Shown piece after piece: positions 1 through 8,607 of a DNA stretch of 16,466 bases. The DNA comes from Pseudomonadota bacterium (GTDB taxonomy: Bacteria; Pseudomonadota; Gammaproteobacteria; Burkholderiales; Burkholderiaceae_C): positions 1 through 16,466 of the forward strand of contig JAEZEB010000375.1 in the NCBI GenBank assembly GCA_023438115.1. Reading direction: 5' to 3'. Numbering within the stretch: position 1 is the stretch's first letter; every line of letters starts with the position of its first letter. The position numbers and the translations under genes are program-made. The notes beneath the pieces were generated by a model that saw nothing but the letters and a program-made list of their open reading frames with translations, was not told where the DNA came from and searched no databases.

Positions 1-193
1 CCTTGATGTCGGCGCCGCCGGAGAACGCCTTGCCGGCGCCGGTGATCACGATGGCCTTCACCGCGTCGTCGGCGATCGCCTGCGCGAGGCCGGCGACGAT
101 GCCCTGGCGCGTGGCCATGCCGAGCCCGTTCACGGGCGGGTTGTTCATCGTGATCACGGCGACGTCGCCGTGGACCTTGTATTCAGCCGTCAT
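1..193 (-). CDS. Enoyl-CoA hydratase / 3-hydroxyacyl-CoA dehydrogenase-type protein, N-terminus only
   Basis: Only the first 64 codons are in the window; the gene continues past base 1. The translation begins MTAEYKVHGDVAVITMNNPP and runs into VNGLG and, near residues 54-63, GAGKAFSGGADIK. These are crotonase-fold features: the early substrate-pocket strand and the GG-AD-type oxyanion/CoA-binding loop. The PPVNGL wording is typical of the hydratase half of bifunctional hydratase/3-hydroxyacyl-CoA dehydrogenases of the FadJ/FadB kind, so I expect a fused protein of about 700 residues. I cannot see the dehydrogenase half, and a single-domain enoyl-CoA hydratase remains possible. The start is well supported by AAAGGAAG (bases 205-198) just upstream. 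The gene follows livF on the same strand and probably supplies beta-oxidation steps for the product of the acyl-CoA ligase at the other end of this gene block. It has its own -10 box and a palindromic operator candidate. Confidence 0.85.
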   Translation of the reverse strand, partial: MTAEYKVHGDVAVITMNNPPVNGLGMATRQGIVAGLAQAIADDAVKAIVITGAGKAFSGGADIK

Positions 194-214
194 GCTGCTT
201 CCTTTGATGAGAAA

Positions 215-228
215 AGAACGGTCGTTCT
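215..228. promoter_or_regulatory. Palindromic operator candidate AGAACG-N2-CGTTCT
   Basis: The 14-base sequence AGAACGGTCGTTCT is a perfect dyad with two central bases. It lies between the -10 box (239-244) and the start codon at 193, so a bound repressor would sit just downstream of the expected transcription start. Spacing and symmetry suit a TetR-family regulator of acyl-CoA metabolism. The regulator's identity is inference. Confidence 0.5.
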
Positions 229-238
229 ATTTCCGTGG

Positions 239-244
239 ATTGTA
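239..244 (-). promoter_or_regulatory. -10 box TACAAT of the hydratase/dehydrogenase gene
   Basis: Read on the minus strand, bases 244-239 give TACAAT, a five-of-six match to the sigma-70 -10 hexamer, 46 bases upstream of the start codon. I find no good TTGACA-like -35 at 16-18 bases, so the promoter may be weak or activator dependent. The operator candidate lies directly downstream. Confidence 0.4.
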
Positions 245-290
245 GGGGGACGCCGGGCCTGGGGCACGATGGGTTGTCACCGTAGGGACT

Positions 291-370
291 TGTCATCCCG
301 GGCTCGACCCGGGATCCACGACGGCGCTCGATCCGACGCCGTCCGGATTGCGGGTCAAGCCCGCAATGAC
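291..370. repeat. REP-like intergenic element with three nested hairpins
   Basis: An 80-base element with outer inverted ends GTCAT (292-296) and ATGAC (366-370) encloses three hairpins. The first is ATCCCGGG/CCCGGGAT (295-302 with 308-315, loop 5). The second is GACGGCG/CGCCGTC (320-326 with 337-343, loop 10). The third is ATTGCGGG/CCCGCAAT (347-354 with 360-367, loop 5). All stems are perfect. The wording 'GTCATCCCGG...GGGATCCA' and 'GCGGGTCAAGCCCGCAATGAC' matches dispersed intergenic repeats common in Comamonadaceae and some other proteobacteria. It lies between livF and the next gene and could stabilise the 3' end of the liv transcript or slow transcription. A second, shorter relative lies at 15520-15539. 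Confidence 0.8.
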
Positions 371-390
371 CAGGATCGGAGCTTGCCCCG

Positions 391-1086
391 TTATACCTCC
401 AGCCACTCCTTGCGGATGTATGCGTCGTTGCGGAGCGTCTCGGGGGTGCCGGTGAAAACGATGCTCCCGTGCCCCATCACCAGTGCGCGATCGGAGATCG
501 ACATCGCGATGGTCAGCTTCTGCTCGATCAGCAGCACCGACACGCCGCGCGACTTCAGCGTCTTCAGGTACTCGCCCACGAGCTCGACGATCTTGGGCGC
601 CAGGCCCTCCGTGGGCTCGTCGATGATGATGAGCTCGGGATCGCCCATCAGCGTGCGGCACAGGGTCAGCATCTGCTGCTCCCCGCCGGAGAGCACGCCG
701 GCCTCGGTGTGCTGGCGCTCGCGCAGGCGCGGGAACATCCCGTACATGTCGTCGAAGCTCCAGCGGCCCTTCTGGCGCGCGCTCTTCTGCCCCAGCATCA
801 GGTTCTGGTGCACCGTGAGCTTGGGGAAGATGTCGCGGCTTTCCGGCACGTAGCCGATACCCAGGTGCGCAACCTCGTAGGGCTTGCGCCCGGTGATGTC
901 CTGCCCTTTCCAGAGCACCTGGCCCGTGCACTCGACCATGCCCATGACGGCCTTGGCGGTGGTGGAACGGCCCGAGCCGTTGCGGCCGAGCAGCGCCACG
1001 ATCTCGCCCTCGCCCACCTCGAGCTGGACGCCGTGCAGCACGTGGCTCTTGCCGTAGTAGGCGTGGAGGTCCTGGACGCGCAGCAT
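391..1086 (-). CDS. livF: LivF-type ABC transporter ATP-binding protein
   Basis: A 231-residue ATPase, the normal size for LivF (about 235), and one of two cytoplasmic motor subunits of the branched-chain amino acid-type (HAAT) importer encoded here. Visible are the Walker A loop near residues 34-42 (GRNGSGRST), the ABC signature LSGGEQQ, Walker B with LIIIDEPTEGL, and IEQK in the H-loop region, where LivF proteins normally carry Q. The invariant Walker A lysine is arginine here (R40); I checked the codon (CGT). LivF-like proteins with GAGR-type loops exist, so this is probably a subfamily trait rather than a lesion. The ATG overlaps the livG stop codon by one base (TGATG), implying translational coupling. 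It is the last liv gene; the stop is TAA at 391-393. Confidence 0.93.
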   Translation of the reverse strand: MLRVQDLHAYYGKSHVLHGVQLEVGEGEIVALLGRNGSGRSTTAKAVMGMVECTGQVLWKGQDITGRKPYEVAHLGIGYVPESRDIFPKLTVHQNLMLGQKSARQKGRWSFDDMYGMFPRLRERQHTEAGVLSGGEQQMLTLCRTLMGDPELIIIDEPTEGLAPKIVELVGEYLKTLKSRGVSVLLIEQKLTIAMSISDRALVMGHGSIVFTGTPETLRNDAYIRKEWLEV

Positions 1087-1856
1087 CAGTGGCCCCCTTC
1101 CTGCTGCGCGGCGATCACGGAGCCGAGGTAGGCTTCCTGCACCTTCTGGTTCGCCCGCACGTTCTCCGGCGTGTCGTAGGCGATGATCTCGCCGTAGACG
1201 ACCACCGCGATCTTGTCGGCCAGGCCGAACACCACGCCCATGTCGTGCTCCACGGTCAGCAGGGTCTTGCCCACCGTCACTTCCTTGATCAGTTCGATGA
1301 AGCGGCGCGTCTCCTCGCGGCTCATGCCCGCGGTGGGCTCGTCCAGCAGGATCACGTCGGCGCCGCCGGCGATGGTGATGCCGACTTCCAGCGCGCGCTG
1401 TTCCGCGTAGGTGAGGTTCATCGCCAGCACGTCGCGCTTCTTGTGCAGGCGGATCATCTCCAGCAGCTGCTCCGCGCGCTCGTTGGCGTCGTCCAGGTCT
1501 GCCAGGAAGCGCAGGAAGGTGTACTTGTAGCCCAGGCTCCAGAGCACGCTGCAGCGCAGGTTCTCGAACACCGACAGCTTGGGGAAGATGTTGGTGATCT
1601 GGAAGCTGCGCGACAGGCCCATCCGGTTGATCTCGAAGGGCTTCTTGCCGTCGATGCGGTGGCCATGCAGCAGCACCTCGCCGCTGGTGGGCGCGAACCG
1701 GCCGCTGACCAGGTTGAAGAGCGTCGACTTGCCGGCGCCGTTGGGCCCGATGACGGCGACGCGCTCGCCCTTGCCGATCTGCAGGCTGCAGCCACGGATG
1801 ATCTCCGTCCGGCCGAAGCTCTTGCGCAGGTCCTTCAGTTCCAGCGCCCAGCTCAT
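1086..1856 (-). CDS. livG: LivG-type ABC transporter ATP-binding protein
   Basis: A 256-residue ATPase matching LivG in length, the partner ATPase to LivF in a HAAT-family importer. Walker A is canonical (GPNGAGKST, about residues 37-45). Walker B is VILLDEPTAG and the switch histidine lies in LLTVEHDMGVVFGLADK, both as expected for LivG. The ABC signature is diverged: LTYAEQR replaces LSGGQQR, a degeneration often seen on the LivG side of these heterodimers. Together with the Arg-substituted Walker A in LivF it suggests the two ATP sites are not equivalent. The ATG at 1856 overlaps the livM stop by four bases (ATGA). A much longer open frame continues upstream, but it is antisense or out-of-frame sequence within livM; the protein starts MSWALELKDLRKSFG. 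Confidence 0.94.
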   Translation of the reverse strand: MSWALELKDLRKSFGRTEIIRGCSLQIGKGERVAVIGPNGAGKSTLFNLVSGRFAPTSGEVLLHGHRIDGKKPFEINRMGLSRSFQITNIFPKLSVFENLRCSVLWSLGYKYTFLRFLADLDDANERAEQLLEMIRLHKKRDVLAMNLTYAEQRALEVGITIAGGADVILLDEPTAGMSREETRRFIELIKEVTVGKTLLTVEHDMGVVFGLADKIAVVVYGEIIAYDTPENVRANQKVQEAYLGSVIAAQQEGGH

Positions 1857-3265
1857 AGCGTCTCCCGCCGCTTCGTTTCCTGTTCGATGAACGCGTGGAT
1901 CTCGTCCCACTGGCGCTTGAACTGCCGGCGCGTGAGCTCGAAGAGCACCGCGCCCGTCAGCAGGATGAACCCCGCCCCGAACCAGGTGTCGAGCCGGCCG
2001 GCATCGAGTTCGACGCCGAAGTAGGTGAGCTTCGCGCCGAAGGCGGCATCCAGCTGCAGGTAGTAGAGCATCTCGATCATCGCGGACGCGCCGACGAACG
2101 CGACGAAGGCGGTGGCGAACAGCGCCAGGTAGCTCACCCACAGCTCGCGCAGCCGGCCGAAGGACGCCACGCGCAGGTTCATCATGATCAGGCTGGCGAT
2201 CCCGCCGGGGGCGTACATCACCATGAACAGGAAGATCAGGCCCAGGTACAGCAGCCAGGCCTTGGTGAACTCCGACAGCAGCACGAAGGCCAGCACCATC
2301 AGCACGCCGCCGATGATGGGGCCGAAGAAGAACGTCGCGCCTCCGAGGAAGGTGAACAGCAGGTAGGCGCCCGAGCGGGCCCCGCCCACCACCTCCGACG
2401 TGACGATCTCGAAGTTCAGCGTCGCGAGGCCGCCCGAGATCCCCGCGAAGAACGCGGCGATCATGAAGGCCAGGTAGCGCACCTTCTGCGTGTTGTAGCC
2501 GATGAACTCCACCCGCTCCGGGTTGTCGCGCACGGCGTTCAGGATGCGTCCGAGCGGCGTGCGCGTGAAGGCGAACATCAGCGCCGTGCACACGAACGTG
2601 TAGACCGCGATCAGGTAGTACAGCTGGATCTGGGGACCGAAGGTGATGCCGAAGGGCTTGCTGCCCGTCACGCGGTTGCCGCTGATGCCGGCTTCGCCGC
2701 CGAAGAACTCGGGGAACATGAGCGAGGAGGCCCAGACCAGTTCGCCGATGCCCAGGGTGATCATCGCGAAGGGCGTCCCCGCCTTCTTGGTGGTCACGTA
2801 ACCGAGCAGCGCGGCGATGGCGAGCGCGGACACGCCACCCACGAGCGGGATCAGGCTGACCGGAAGCGGGAGTTGCCCGTCGCTCACCATGTTCAGGGTG
2901 TGGATCGCCAGGAACGCGCCCATGCCCGAATAGACCGCGTGGCCGAAACTGAGCATCCCGCCCTGCCCCAGCAGCATGTTGTACGAGAGGCAGACGATGA
3001 TGGCCACGCCCATCTGGATCAGCATGGTGTGCGCCAGCCCGCTGGTGAAGACCAGCGGCGCCACGGCAAGCACCAGCGCATAGGCGCTCCACACCACCCA
3101 GCGCCCCACGTTGTGGGGGCGGAACTCGTAGTAGGCCTTGCGCGAGCCGCGTGCGGCCGGCGCCGGTCGCGGCACCGCGCCGGGCAGGTCCATCGCCACG
3201 CCAACGCGACGGCCCTCGCGCTCGGCCTCGGACCCGGCGCCCGTGTCGGAAAGAGAAGTCGTCAT
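1853..3265 (-). CDS. livM: LivM-type branched-chain amino acid ABC transporter permease, extended
   Basis: A 470-residue inner-membrane permease. Residues 1-50 are a hydrophilic, Pro/Ala/Arg-rich cytoplasmic leader. Residues 55-360 hold the usual LivM membrane core, with SYNMLLGQGGMLSFGHAVY near 94-112 and the cytoplasmic EAA-like coupling loop RDNPERVEFIGYNTQKVRYLAF near 247-268. After the usual end (MYAPGGI, about 350-356) the protein continues for about 110 residues with two further hydrophobic segments (about 377-396 and 428-443) and a charged tail. Ordinary LivM proteins (E. coli about 425 residues) lack this tail. It overlaps livG by four bases and starts one base after the livH stop, so it is within one translationally coupled operon. 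An internal start that shortens the leader cannot be excluded; MDLPGAV at residue 25 is possible. Confidence 0.9.
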   Translation of the reverse strand: MTTSLSDTGAGSEAEREGRRVGVAMDLPGAVPRPAPAARGSRKAYYEFRPHNVGRWVVWSAYALVLAVAPLVFTSGLAHTMLIQMGVAIIVCLSYNMLLGQGGMLSFGHAVYSGMGAFLAIHTLNMVSDGQLPLPVSLIPLVGGVSALAIAALLGYVTTKKAGTPFAMITLGIGELVWASSLMFPEFFGGEAGISGNRVTGSKPFGITFGPQIQLYYLIAVYTFVCTALMFAFTRTPLGRILNAVRDNPERVEFIGYNTQKVRYLAFMIAAFFAGISGGLATLNFEIVTSEVVGGARSGAYLLFTFLGGATFFFGPIIGGVLMVLAFVLLSEFTKAWLLYLGLIFLFMVMYAPGGIASLIMMNLRVASFGRLRELWVSYLALFATAFVAFVGASAMIEMLYYLQLDAAFGAKLTYFGVELDAGRLDTWFGAGFILLTGAVLFELTRRQFKRQWDEIHAFIEQETKRRETL

Positions 3266-3266
3266 G

Positions 3267-4214
3267 TCAGCCCTCCCGCGTGCCCAGGAGGCCCTTCGGG
3301 CGGAAGATCAGGATAAGAACAAGCAGCAGGTAAGGCAGGATCGCGGCCACCTGCGAGATCTTGACCTTCAGCACCGTCCAGCCGAAGGTCGAGGGTCCCG
3401 CCTCCGCGCCGAAGAAGCGCACCAGGTCGGCGATCGAGCGGTCGCTGCCGACGGCGAAGGCGTCCAGGATGCCGATCAGGATGGAGGCCAGGAAGGCGCC
3501 GGGCAGCGAACCCATGCCGCCGACCACCACCACCACGAAGATGATCGGCCCCAGCGTGAGCGCCATGGCCGGTTCGGTGACGAACTGCGGGCCGCCCACC
3601 ACCCCGGCCAGGCCGGCCAGCGCCGTGCCGCCGCCGAAGACCGCCATGAAGATGCGCGGCACGTTGTGGCCCAGGGCCTCCACGGTCTCCGGATGCGTCA
3701 GCGCCGCCTGGATCACCAGCCCGATGCGCGTGCGGGTGATCAGGAGGTACAGCGCGCCCAGCATGCCCAGGGCCACGCCCATCATGAAGGTCCGGTAGGC
3801 CGGGAACTGGGTGCCGAACACCTGGAACAGCGGAAAGTCGAGCCACTCCGGCTTGCGGTAGTCGACGGCGATGCGTCCCCAGACGAGTTGCACCAGCTCC
3901 AGGATGAGGTAGCTGAGGCCGAAGGTGATCAGCAGTTCGGGCACGTGCCCGTACTTGTGCACGCGCCGCAGGCACAGCCGCTCGAAGGCCGCCCCGAGCA
4001 GGCCCACCACCAGCGGGGCCAGCACGAGCGCGGGGACGAAACCCACCCACTTGGAGATGGTGTAGCCCATGTACGCCCCGAGCATGTAGAAGCTCGCGTG
4101 GGCGAAGTTGAGCACGCCCATCATGCTGAAGATCAGCGTGAGCCCCGAGCTGAGCATGAACAGCAGCAGCCCGTAGCTCAGGCCGTTCAGCAGGGAGATC
4201 GTGAAGAATTCCAT
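3267..4214 (-). CDS. livH: LivH-type branched-chain amino acid ABC transporter permease
   Basis: A 315-residue integral membrane permease of the usual LivH length, forming the transmembrane channel with LivM. It begins MEFFTISLLNGLSYGLLLFM and then shows GLTLIFSMMGVLNFAHASFY, the LivH N-terminal hallmark. The EAA-like loop is ALTHPETVEALGHNVPRIFM near residues 191-210, followed by a Gly-rich helix pair including VVVVGGMGSLPGAFLAS. About eight hydrophobic segments are visible. I see no convincing Shine-Dalgarno sequence before the ATG at 4214. Just upstream is the intrinsic terminator at 4232-4255, so expression depends on read-through from the binding-protein gene. The stop codon is separated from the livM start by a single base. 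Confidence 0.94.
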   Translation of the reverse strand: MEFFTISLLNGLSYGLLLFMLSSGLTLIFSMMGVLNFAHASFYMLGAYMGYTISKWVGFVPALVLAPLVVGLLGAAFERLCLRRVHKYGHVPELLITFGLSYLILELVQLVWGRIAVDYRKPEWLDFPLFQVFGTQFPAYRTFMMGVALGMLGALYLLITRTRIGLVIQAALTHPETVEALGHNVPRIFMAVFGGGTALAGLAGVVGGPQFVTEPAMALTLGPIIFVVVVVGGMGSLPGAFLASILIGILDAFAVGSDRSIADLVRFFGAEAGPSTFGWTVLKVKISQVAAILPYLLLVLILIFRPKGLLGTREG

Positions 4215-4231
4215 CGATGCAGCGGGTGCCG

Positions 4232-4255
4232 AAAAAACGGGGCAACGCGTGCCCC
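4232..4255 (-). terminator. Intrinsic terminator between binding-protein gene and livH
   Basis: On the minus strand GGGGCA (4255-4250), a five-base loop, and TGCCCC (4244-4239) form a perfect six-pair GC-rich stem, followed after one G by six T residues (4237-4232). This is a textbook rho-independent terminator pointing from the binding-protein gene toward livH. Partial read-through would give much more binding protein than permease. Confidence 0.8.
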
Positions 4256-4266
4256 TCGTTCAGGAA

Positions 4267-4287
4267 GCGGCGCCACGCGGGCGCCGC
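4267..4287. repeat. Hairpin upstream of the liv terminator
   Basis: GCGGCGCC (4267-4274) and GGCGCCGC (4280-4287) form a perfect eight-pair stem with loop ACGCG. It lies 24 bases downstream of the binding-protein stop codon and just before the terminator hairpin in transcription order. It has no T-tract, so a 3' mRNA-stabilising hairpin is more likely than a second terminator. Confidence 0.6.
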
Positions 4288-4310
4288 CGGATCTCGCCGG
4301 GATCAGCGCT

Positions 4311-5546
4311 TCAGGGGCGCTTCATCTGGCAGGACGTGGGCGTGGACGAGACGTAGGGCTCGAGCGCCTTCACTTCCTCGAAGTTGTAGCCGGTGTTCTC
4401 CTCGCTGTAGGGCGCCTTGGCCGTGGCCTTGGTCCACTTCGAGATGTACACGTGCTGCTGCAGCTGGTGGTCGCTCTTGCGCATGGTGATCTCGCCGCCC
4501 ACGCCCGCGTTGACGCTCAGGCCTTCGAGGGCCGCGGCGACCTTCACGGGATCCGTGCTCTTGGCCTTGGCCATCGCAGCCGTCAGGAGCTGCACGCCAT
4601 ACACCGTCTGCGGGACGTAGAAGTCTTCCTTGAACTTGGCCTTGAAGTCGTTGCGGATCTTGCCGTACTCGCCGCCGTGGTTGGAGTGGGCGATGGCGAA
4701 CTGCAGCACGTTGGCGTTCGGGATCTGCGCCAGCGCCGTGGGCGTGCCGGTGAGCGCGGGGTAGTAGGCGTAGATCGGGATGTTCAGGCCGGCGTCGCTG
4801 AGGCCCTTCACCAGCAGCGTCATGTCGGCGCCCCAGTTGCCGGTGACGATGGCGTCGGCGCCGCTCGCCTTGATCTTGGCGACGTAGGGCGCGAAGTCCT
4901 TCACCTGCGCGAGCGGGTGCAGCTCGTCGCCGACGATCTTCACGTCGGGACGCTTGCGCGCGATGGCTTCCTTGAAGTACTTGCCGATCTGCTGGCCGTG
5001 CGAGTAGTTCTGGTTGATCAGGTAGACGTTCTTGATCGACGGCACGTCCTTCATGTAGCTGCTCAGCGCCTCGATCTTCATCGAGGTGTCGGCATCCAGG
5101 CGGAAGTGCCAGTAGCTGCACTTCTCGTTCGTGAGCGCGGGGTCGACGGCGGCGTAGTTGATGAACAGCAGCTCCTTGCCGGGGTTGCGTTCGTTGTGCT
5201 TGTTGACGGCGTCGATGAGCGCGCCCGCGACGGCGGAGCCGTTGCCCTGCACGATGTAGCGGATGCCCTGGTCGGTGGCCGCCTTCAGCGCGTTCAGGCT
5301 TTCCTGCGGCGACAGCTTGCCGTCGAAGCCGACGAACTGCAGCTTGACGCCGGCGGGGTTCTTGTCGCCGGCGTACCGGTCGGCCATGAACTGCCATTCC
5401 TTCAGGATGTTCTGGCCGACACCGCCCATCGGGCCCGACAGCGGGTCGATGAAGGCGAGCTTGACGGTCTCGCCCTTCTGCGCGAATGCCGCGGTCGAGG
5501 CGGCGATGACGAGGGTGGCGCCGACGATCCTCAGCGTGAAGTTCAT
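4311..5546 (-). CDS. Periplasmic substrate-binding protein of the LivFGMH transporter
   Basis: A 411-residue type I periplasmic binding protein (LivJ/LivK-like family). The start MNFTLRIVGATLVIAAS at 5546 gives a normal signal peptide cleaved near AFA-Q (residues 20-23), with AGGAG eight bases upstream. A longer open frame to 5729 only adds Arg/Ala-rich residues and hides the signal peptide, so I reject it. The mature protein starts KGETVKLAFIDPLSGPMGGVG, the family's first strand and ligand loop. The C-terminus (STPTSCQMKRP) is the usual ending of many proteobacterial members. The family binds branched-chain amino acids but also aromatic acids, short amides and aliphatic acids. Next to an acyl-CoA ligase, a carboxylate ligand is at least as likely as leucine. 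It is first of the transporter genes and is followed by a terminator that favours its expression. Confidence 0.92.
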   Translation of the reverse strand: MNFTLRIVGATLVIAASTAAFAQKGETVKLAFIDPLSGPMGGVGQNILKEWQFMADRYAGDKNPAGVKLQFVGFDGKLSPQESLNALKAATDQGIRYIVQGNGSAVAGALIDAVNKHNERNPGKELLFINYAAVDPALTNEKCSYWHFRLDADTSMKIEALSSYMKDVPSIKNVYLINQNYSHGQQIGKYFKEAIARKRPDVKIVGDELHPLAQVKDFAPYVAKIKASGADAIVTGNWGADMTLLVKGLSDAGLNIPIYAYYPALTGTPTALAQIPNANVLQFAIAHSNHGGEYGKIRNDFKAKFKEDFYVPQTVYGVQLLTAAMAKAKSTDPVKVAAALEGLSVNAGVGGEITMRKSDHQLQQHVYISKWTKATAKAPYSEENTGYNFEEVKALEPYVSSTPTSCQMKRP

Positions 5547-5741
5547 GGATTTGTCTCCTGGTCTGGTAGCGAAGAACAGGGCGCAGGGTACAAGTATTTG
5601 TGCAGCGCAGCGGTCAGGGATTGCCCGTAAGCGCGCTATCGCTGAAGTGACAGCGCGCGCCCGCGAAACGCGCAGCGTGCGGAGCGCACTGCGGATCGTC
5701 GCCGCAGGTGTGCGCGCCGCACATTGCAAACACCGCCCGCT
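5547..5741. other. Intergenic region between acyl-CoA ligase and binding-protein genes
   Basis: A 195-base gap without a convincing gene. The part next to the binding-protein gene (about 5590-5605) is locally A/T richer, reading CACAAATACTTGTACCC on the minus strand, and could hold a promoter. I could not assign a clear -35/-10 pair. The AGGAG at 5559-5555 is the ribosome binding site of the binding-protein gene. Confidence 0.5.
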
Positions 5742-7370
<1,629 letters not shown>

Positions 7371-7379
7371 CGTGGGTGT

Positions 7380-7385
7380 CTCCTC
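7380..7385 (-). promoter_or_regulatory. Ribosome binding site fixing the acyl-CoA ligase start
   Basis: The minus strand reads GAGGAG nine bases before the ATG at 7370, while the ATG at 7406 has nothing comparable. The 67-base gap to the preceding kinase gene shows no hairpin terminator, so read-through from the signalling cassette into the catabolic block is possible. Confidence 0.6.
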
Positions 7386-7437
7386 GGTTGTGATTGCAAG
7401 GAGCAATGCTAAACCGGCGCGGGCTCCGGGAGGATGC

Positions 7438-8601
7438 TCAGGAACCCTGTGGCTGGAAGAACAGCGTCACGGCGGCGCCCTCCCCCGGGCGCGACTCGAT
7501 GCGGATGGAACCGTTGATGGCCTGCATCACGCGCTGGCAGAACATGAGGCCCATGCCGCTGCCGCCGCTGGCCGCGCGCGTGGTGACGGGCTCCTTCGTC
7601 AGCCTGGCCAGCACCTGCGGCGGGATGCCCGGGCCGTTGTCGCGCACGCAGATGCAGGCGCGCTGGCCGGGCGGCGCCTCGGGATCGGCGTCGACCTCCA
7701 GCCACAGCTGGGGACGCGGCTGCCCGCGCAGCGCGAGCAGCGCGTTCTTGGTCAAGGTGCACAGCACCAGGTACAGCAGGTCGCGCCGCCCGGGCAGGCG
7801 GAAATCGCGCCGCACGTCCAGGGTGACGAAGGCGCGCTCGTTCTCCTCGAAGGGGAACTCGTCCAGCAGCGCCTTCGCCAGGCTGCTGGCCGCGATGGAT
7901 TGCGGCACGGCATCGGGATACGCATCGCGCGCCGACTGCACGAAGGTGGACACCAGCGACTGGCAATACAGCGCCCGGCGCTCTGCGCGCTCCAGAGCGG
8001 TGCGCAGTTCGCCCGGCGTATCCTCGCGGAAACAGGCGACGCCGGGTGGGGTTTCGGGGCCCGGCGGCATGTAGCGCGCCGCGACCGAGCCGACGTAGCC
8101 GCGCACGGTGGCCAGCGGCGTGTTGAGCTCGTGCGCCAAGAAGCCCAGCGCCTCGCGCAGCGCGGCCACCCGGCCCTCGTTGACGGCACGCTCCAGCGCC
8201 TGCGCGCGGTAGAGCGCCAGCGCCTCGCGCAGCGCCTCGCGGGTGGACTCGCCGTCCAGCGGCTTTTCCAGGATGCGCAGCACCTTGCCCTGGTTGACGG
8301 CGGCGATCGCCACGTCCTTTTCGGCATAGGCGGTGGCGAGCAGGCGGATCACGTGGCGGAAGTCGCGCTGCGCGGCCCGCAGCAGCTTCATGCCGTCGCG
8401 CTCGGGCATGCGGTAGTCGGTGACCAGCACGCCGAAGTCCGCGCTGCGCTCGGCCAGGATGCCCAGCGCCTCGTCGGCGCCGCCCGCGGTGACCACGCGG
8501 AACTCGTCTCCGAACTCCAGCGCGAACCACTTGCGGGAAGTGGGCTCGTCGTCGACGAAGAGGACCGCGGGCGCTTCGCCGGAAAGATCGGGGAACTGCA
8601 T
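7438..8601 (-). CDS. Receiver-histidine kinase protein (REC-HisKA-HATPase), PhcR-like architecture
   Basis: A soluble 387-residue protein with an inverted two-component layout. Residues 11-125 are a receiver domain: acidic pair D17-D18, phosphoacceptor D62 in LVTDYRMP, switch T90 and K113 in LEKP. A coiled linker (about 125-148) leads to the dimerisation/phosphotransfer H-box FLAHELNTPL with H157. The ATPase has the N-box LTKNALLAL (N286), G1 DNGPGIP (321-327) and G2 GGSGMGLMFC (346-355). There is no DNA-binding or enzymatic output and no membrane segment. PhcR of the Ralstonia solanacearum Phc quorum-sensing system is a known example of a receiver joined to a C-terminal kinase domain. It starts six bases after the stop of the hybrid sensor kinase gene, with a weak ribosome binding site, so it is probably translationally coupled and probably takes phosphate from that kinase. 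Its downstream target is unknown. Confidence 0.88.
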   Translation of the reverse strand: MQFPDLSGEAPAVLFVDDEPTSRKWFALEFGDEFRVVTAGGADEALGILAERSADFGVLVTDYRMPERDGMKLLRAAQRDFRHVIRLLATAYAEKDVAIAAVNQGKVLRILEKPLDGESTREALREALALYRAQALERAVNEGRVAALREALGFLAHELNTPLATVRGYVGSVAARYMPPGPETPPGVACFREDTPGELRTALERAERRALYCQSLVSTFVQSARDAYPDAVPQSIAASSLAKALLDEFPFEENERAFVTLDVRRDFRLPGRRDLLYLVLCTLTKNALLALRGQPRPQLWLEVDADPEAPPGQRACICVRDNGPGIPPQVLARLTKEPVTTRAASGGSGMGLMFCQRVMQAINGSIRIESRPGEGAAVTLFFQPQGS

Positions 8602-8607
8602 GGAACT

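Noticed and set aside
1086..3092. A 668-codon frame suggesting a LivM-LivG fusion
   Set aside because: The upstream part is not a membrane protein in this frame. LivM is read in another frame and stops with an ATGA overlap at the LivG start.
4311..5729. Longer start for the substrate-binding protein (472 residues)
   Set aside because: The added N-terminus is Arg/Ala-rich and would bury the signal peptide. The ATG at 5546 has AGGAG and starts a normal signal sequence.
5547..5741. A small gene or RNA in the gap before the binding-protein gene
   Set aside because: No frame with a ribosome binding site and no clear hairpin/terminator pair was visible; it is described only as an intergenic region.
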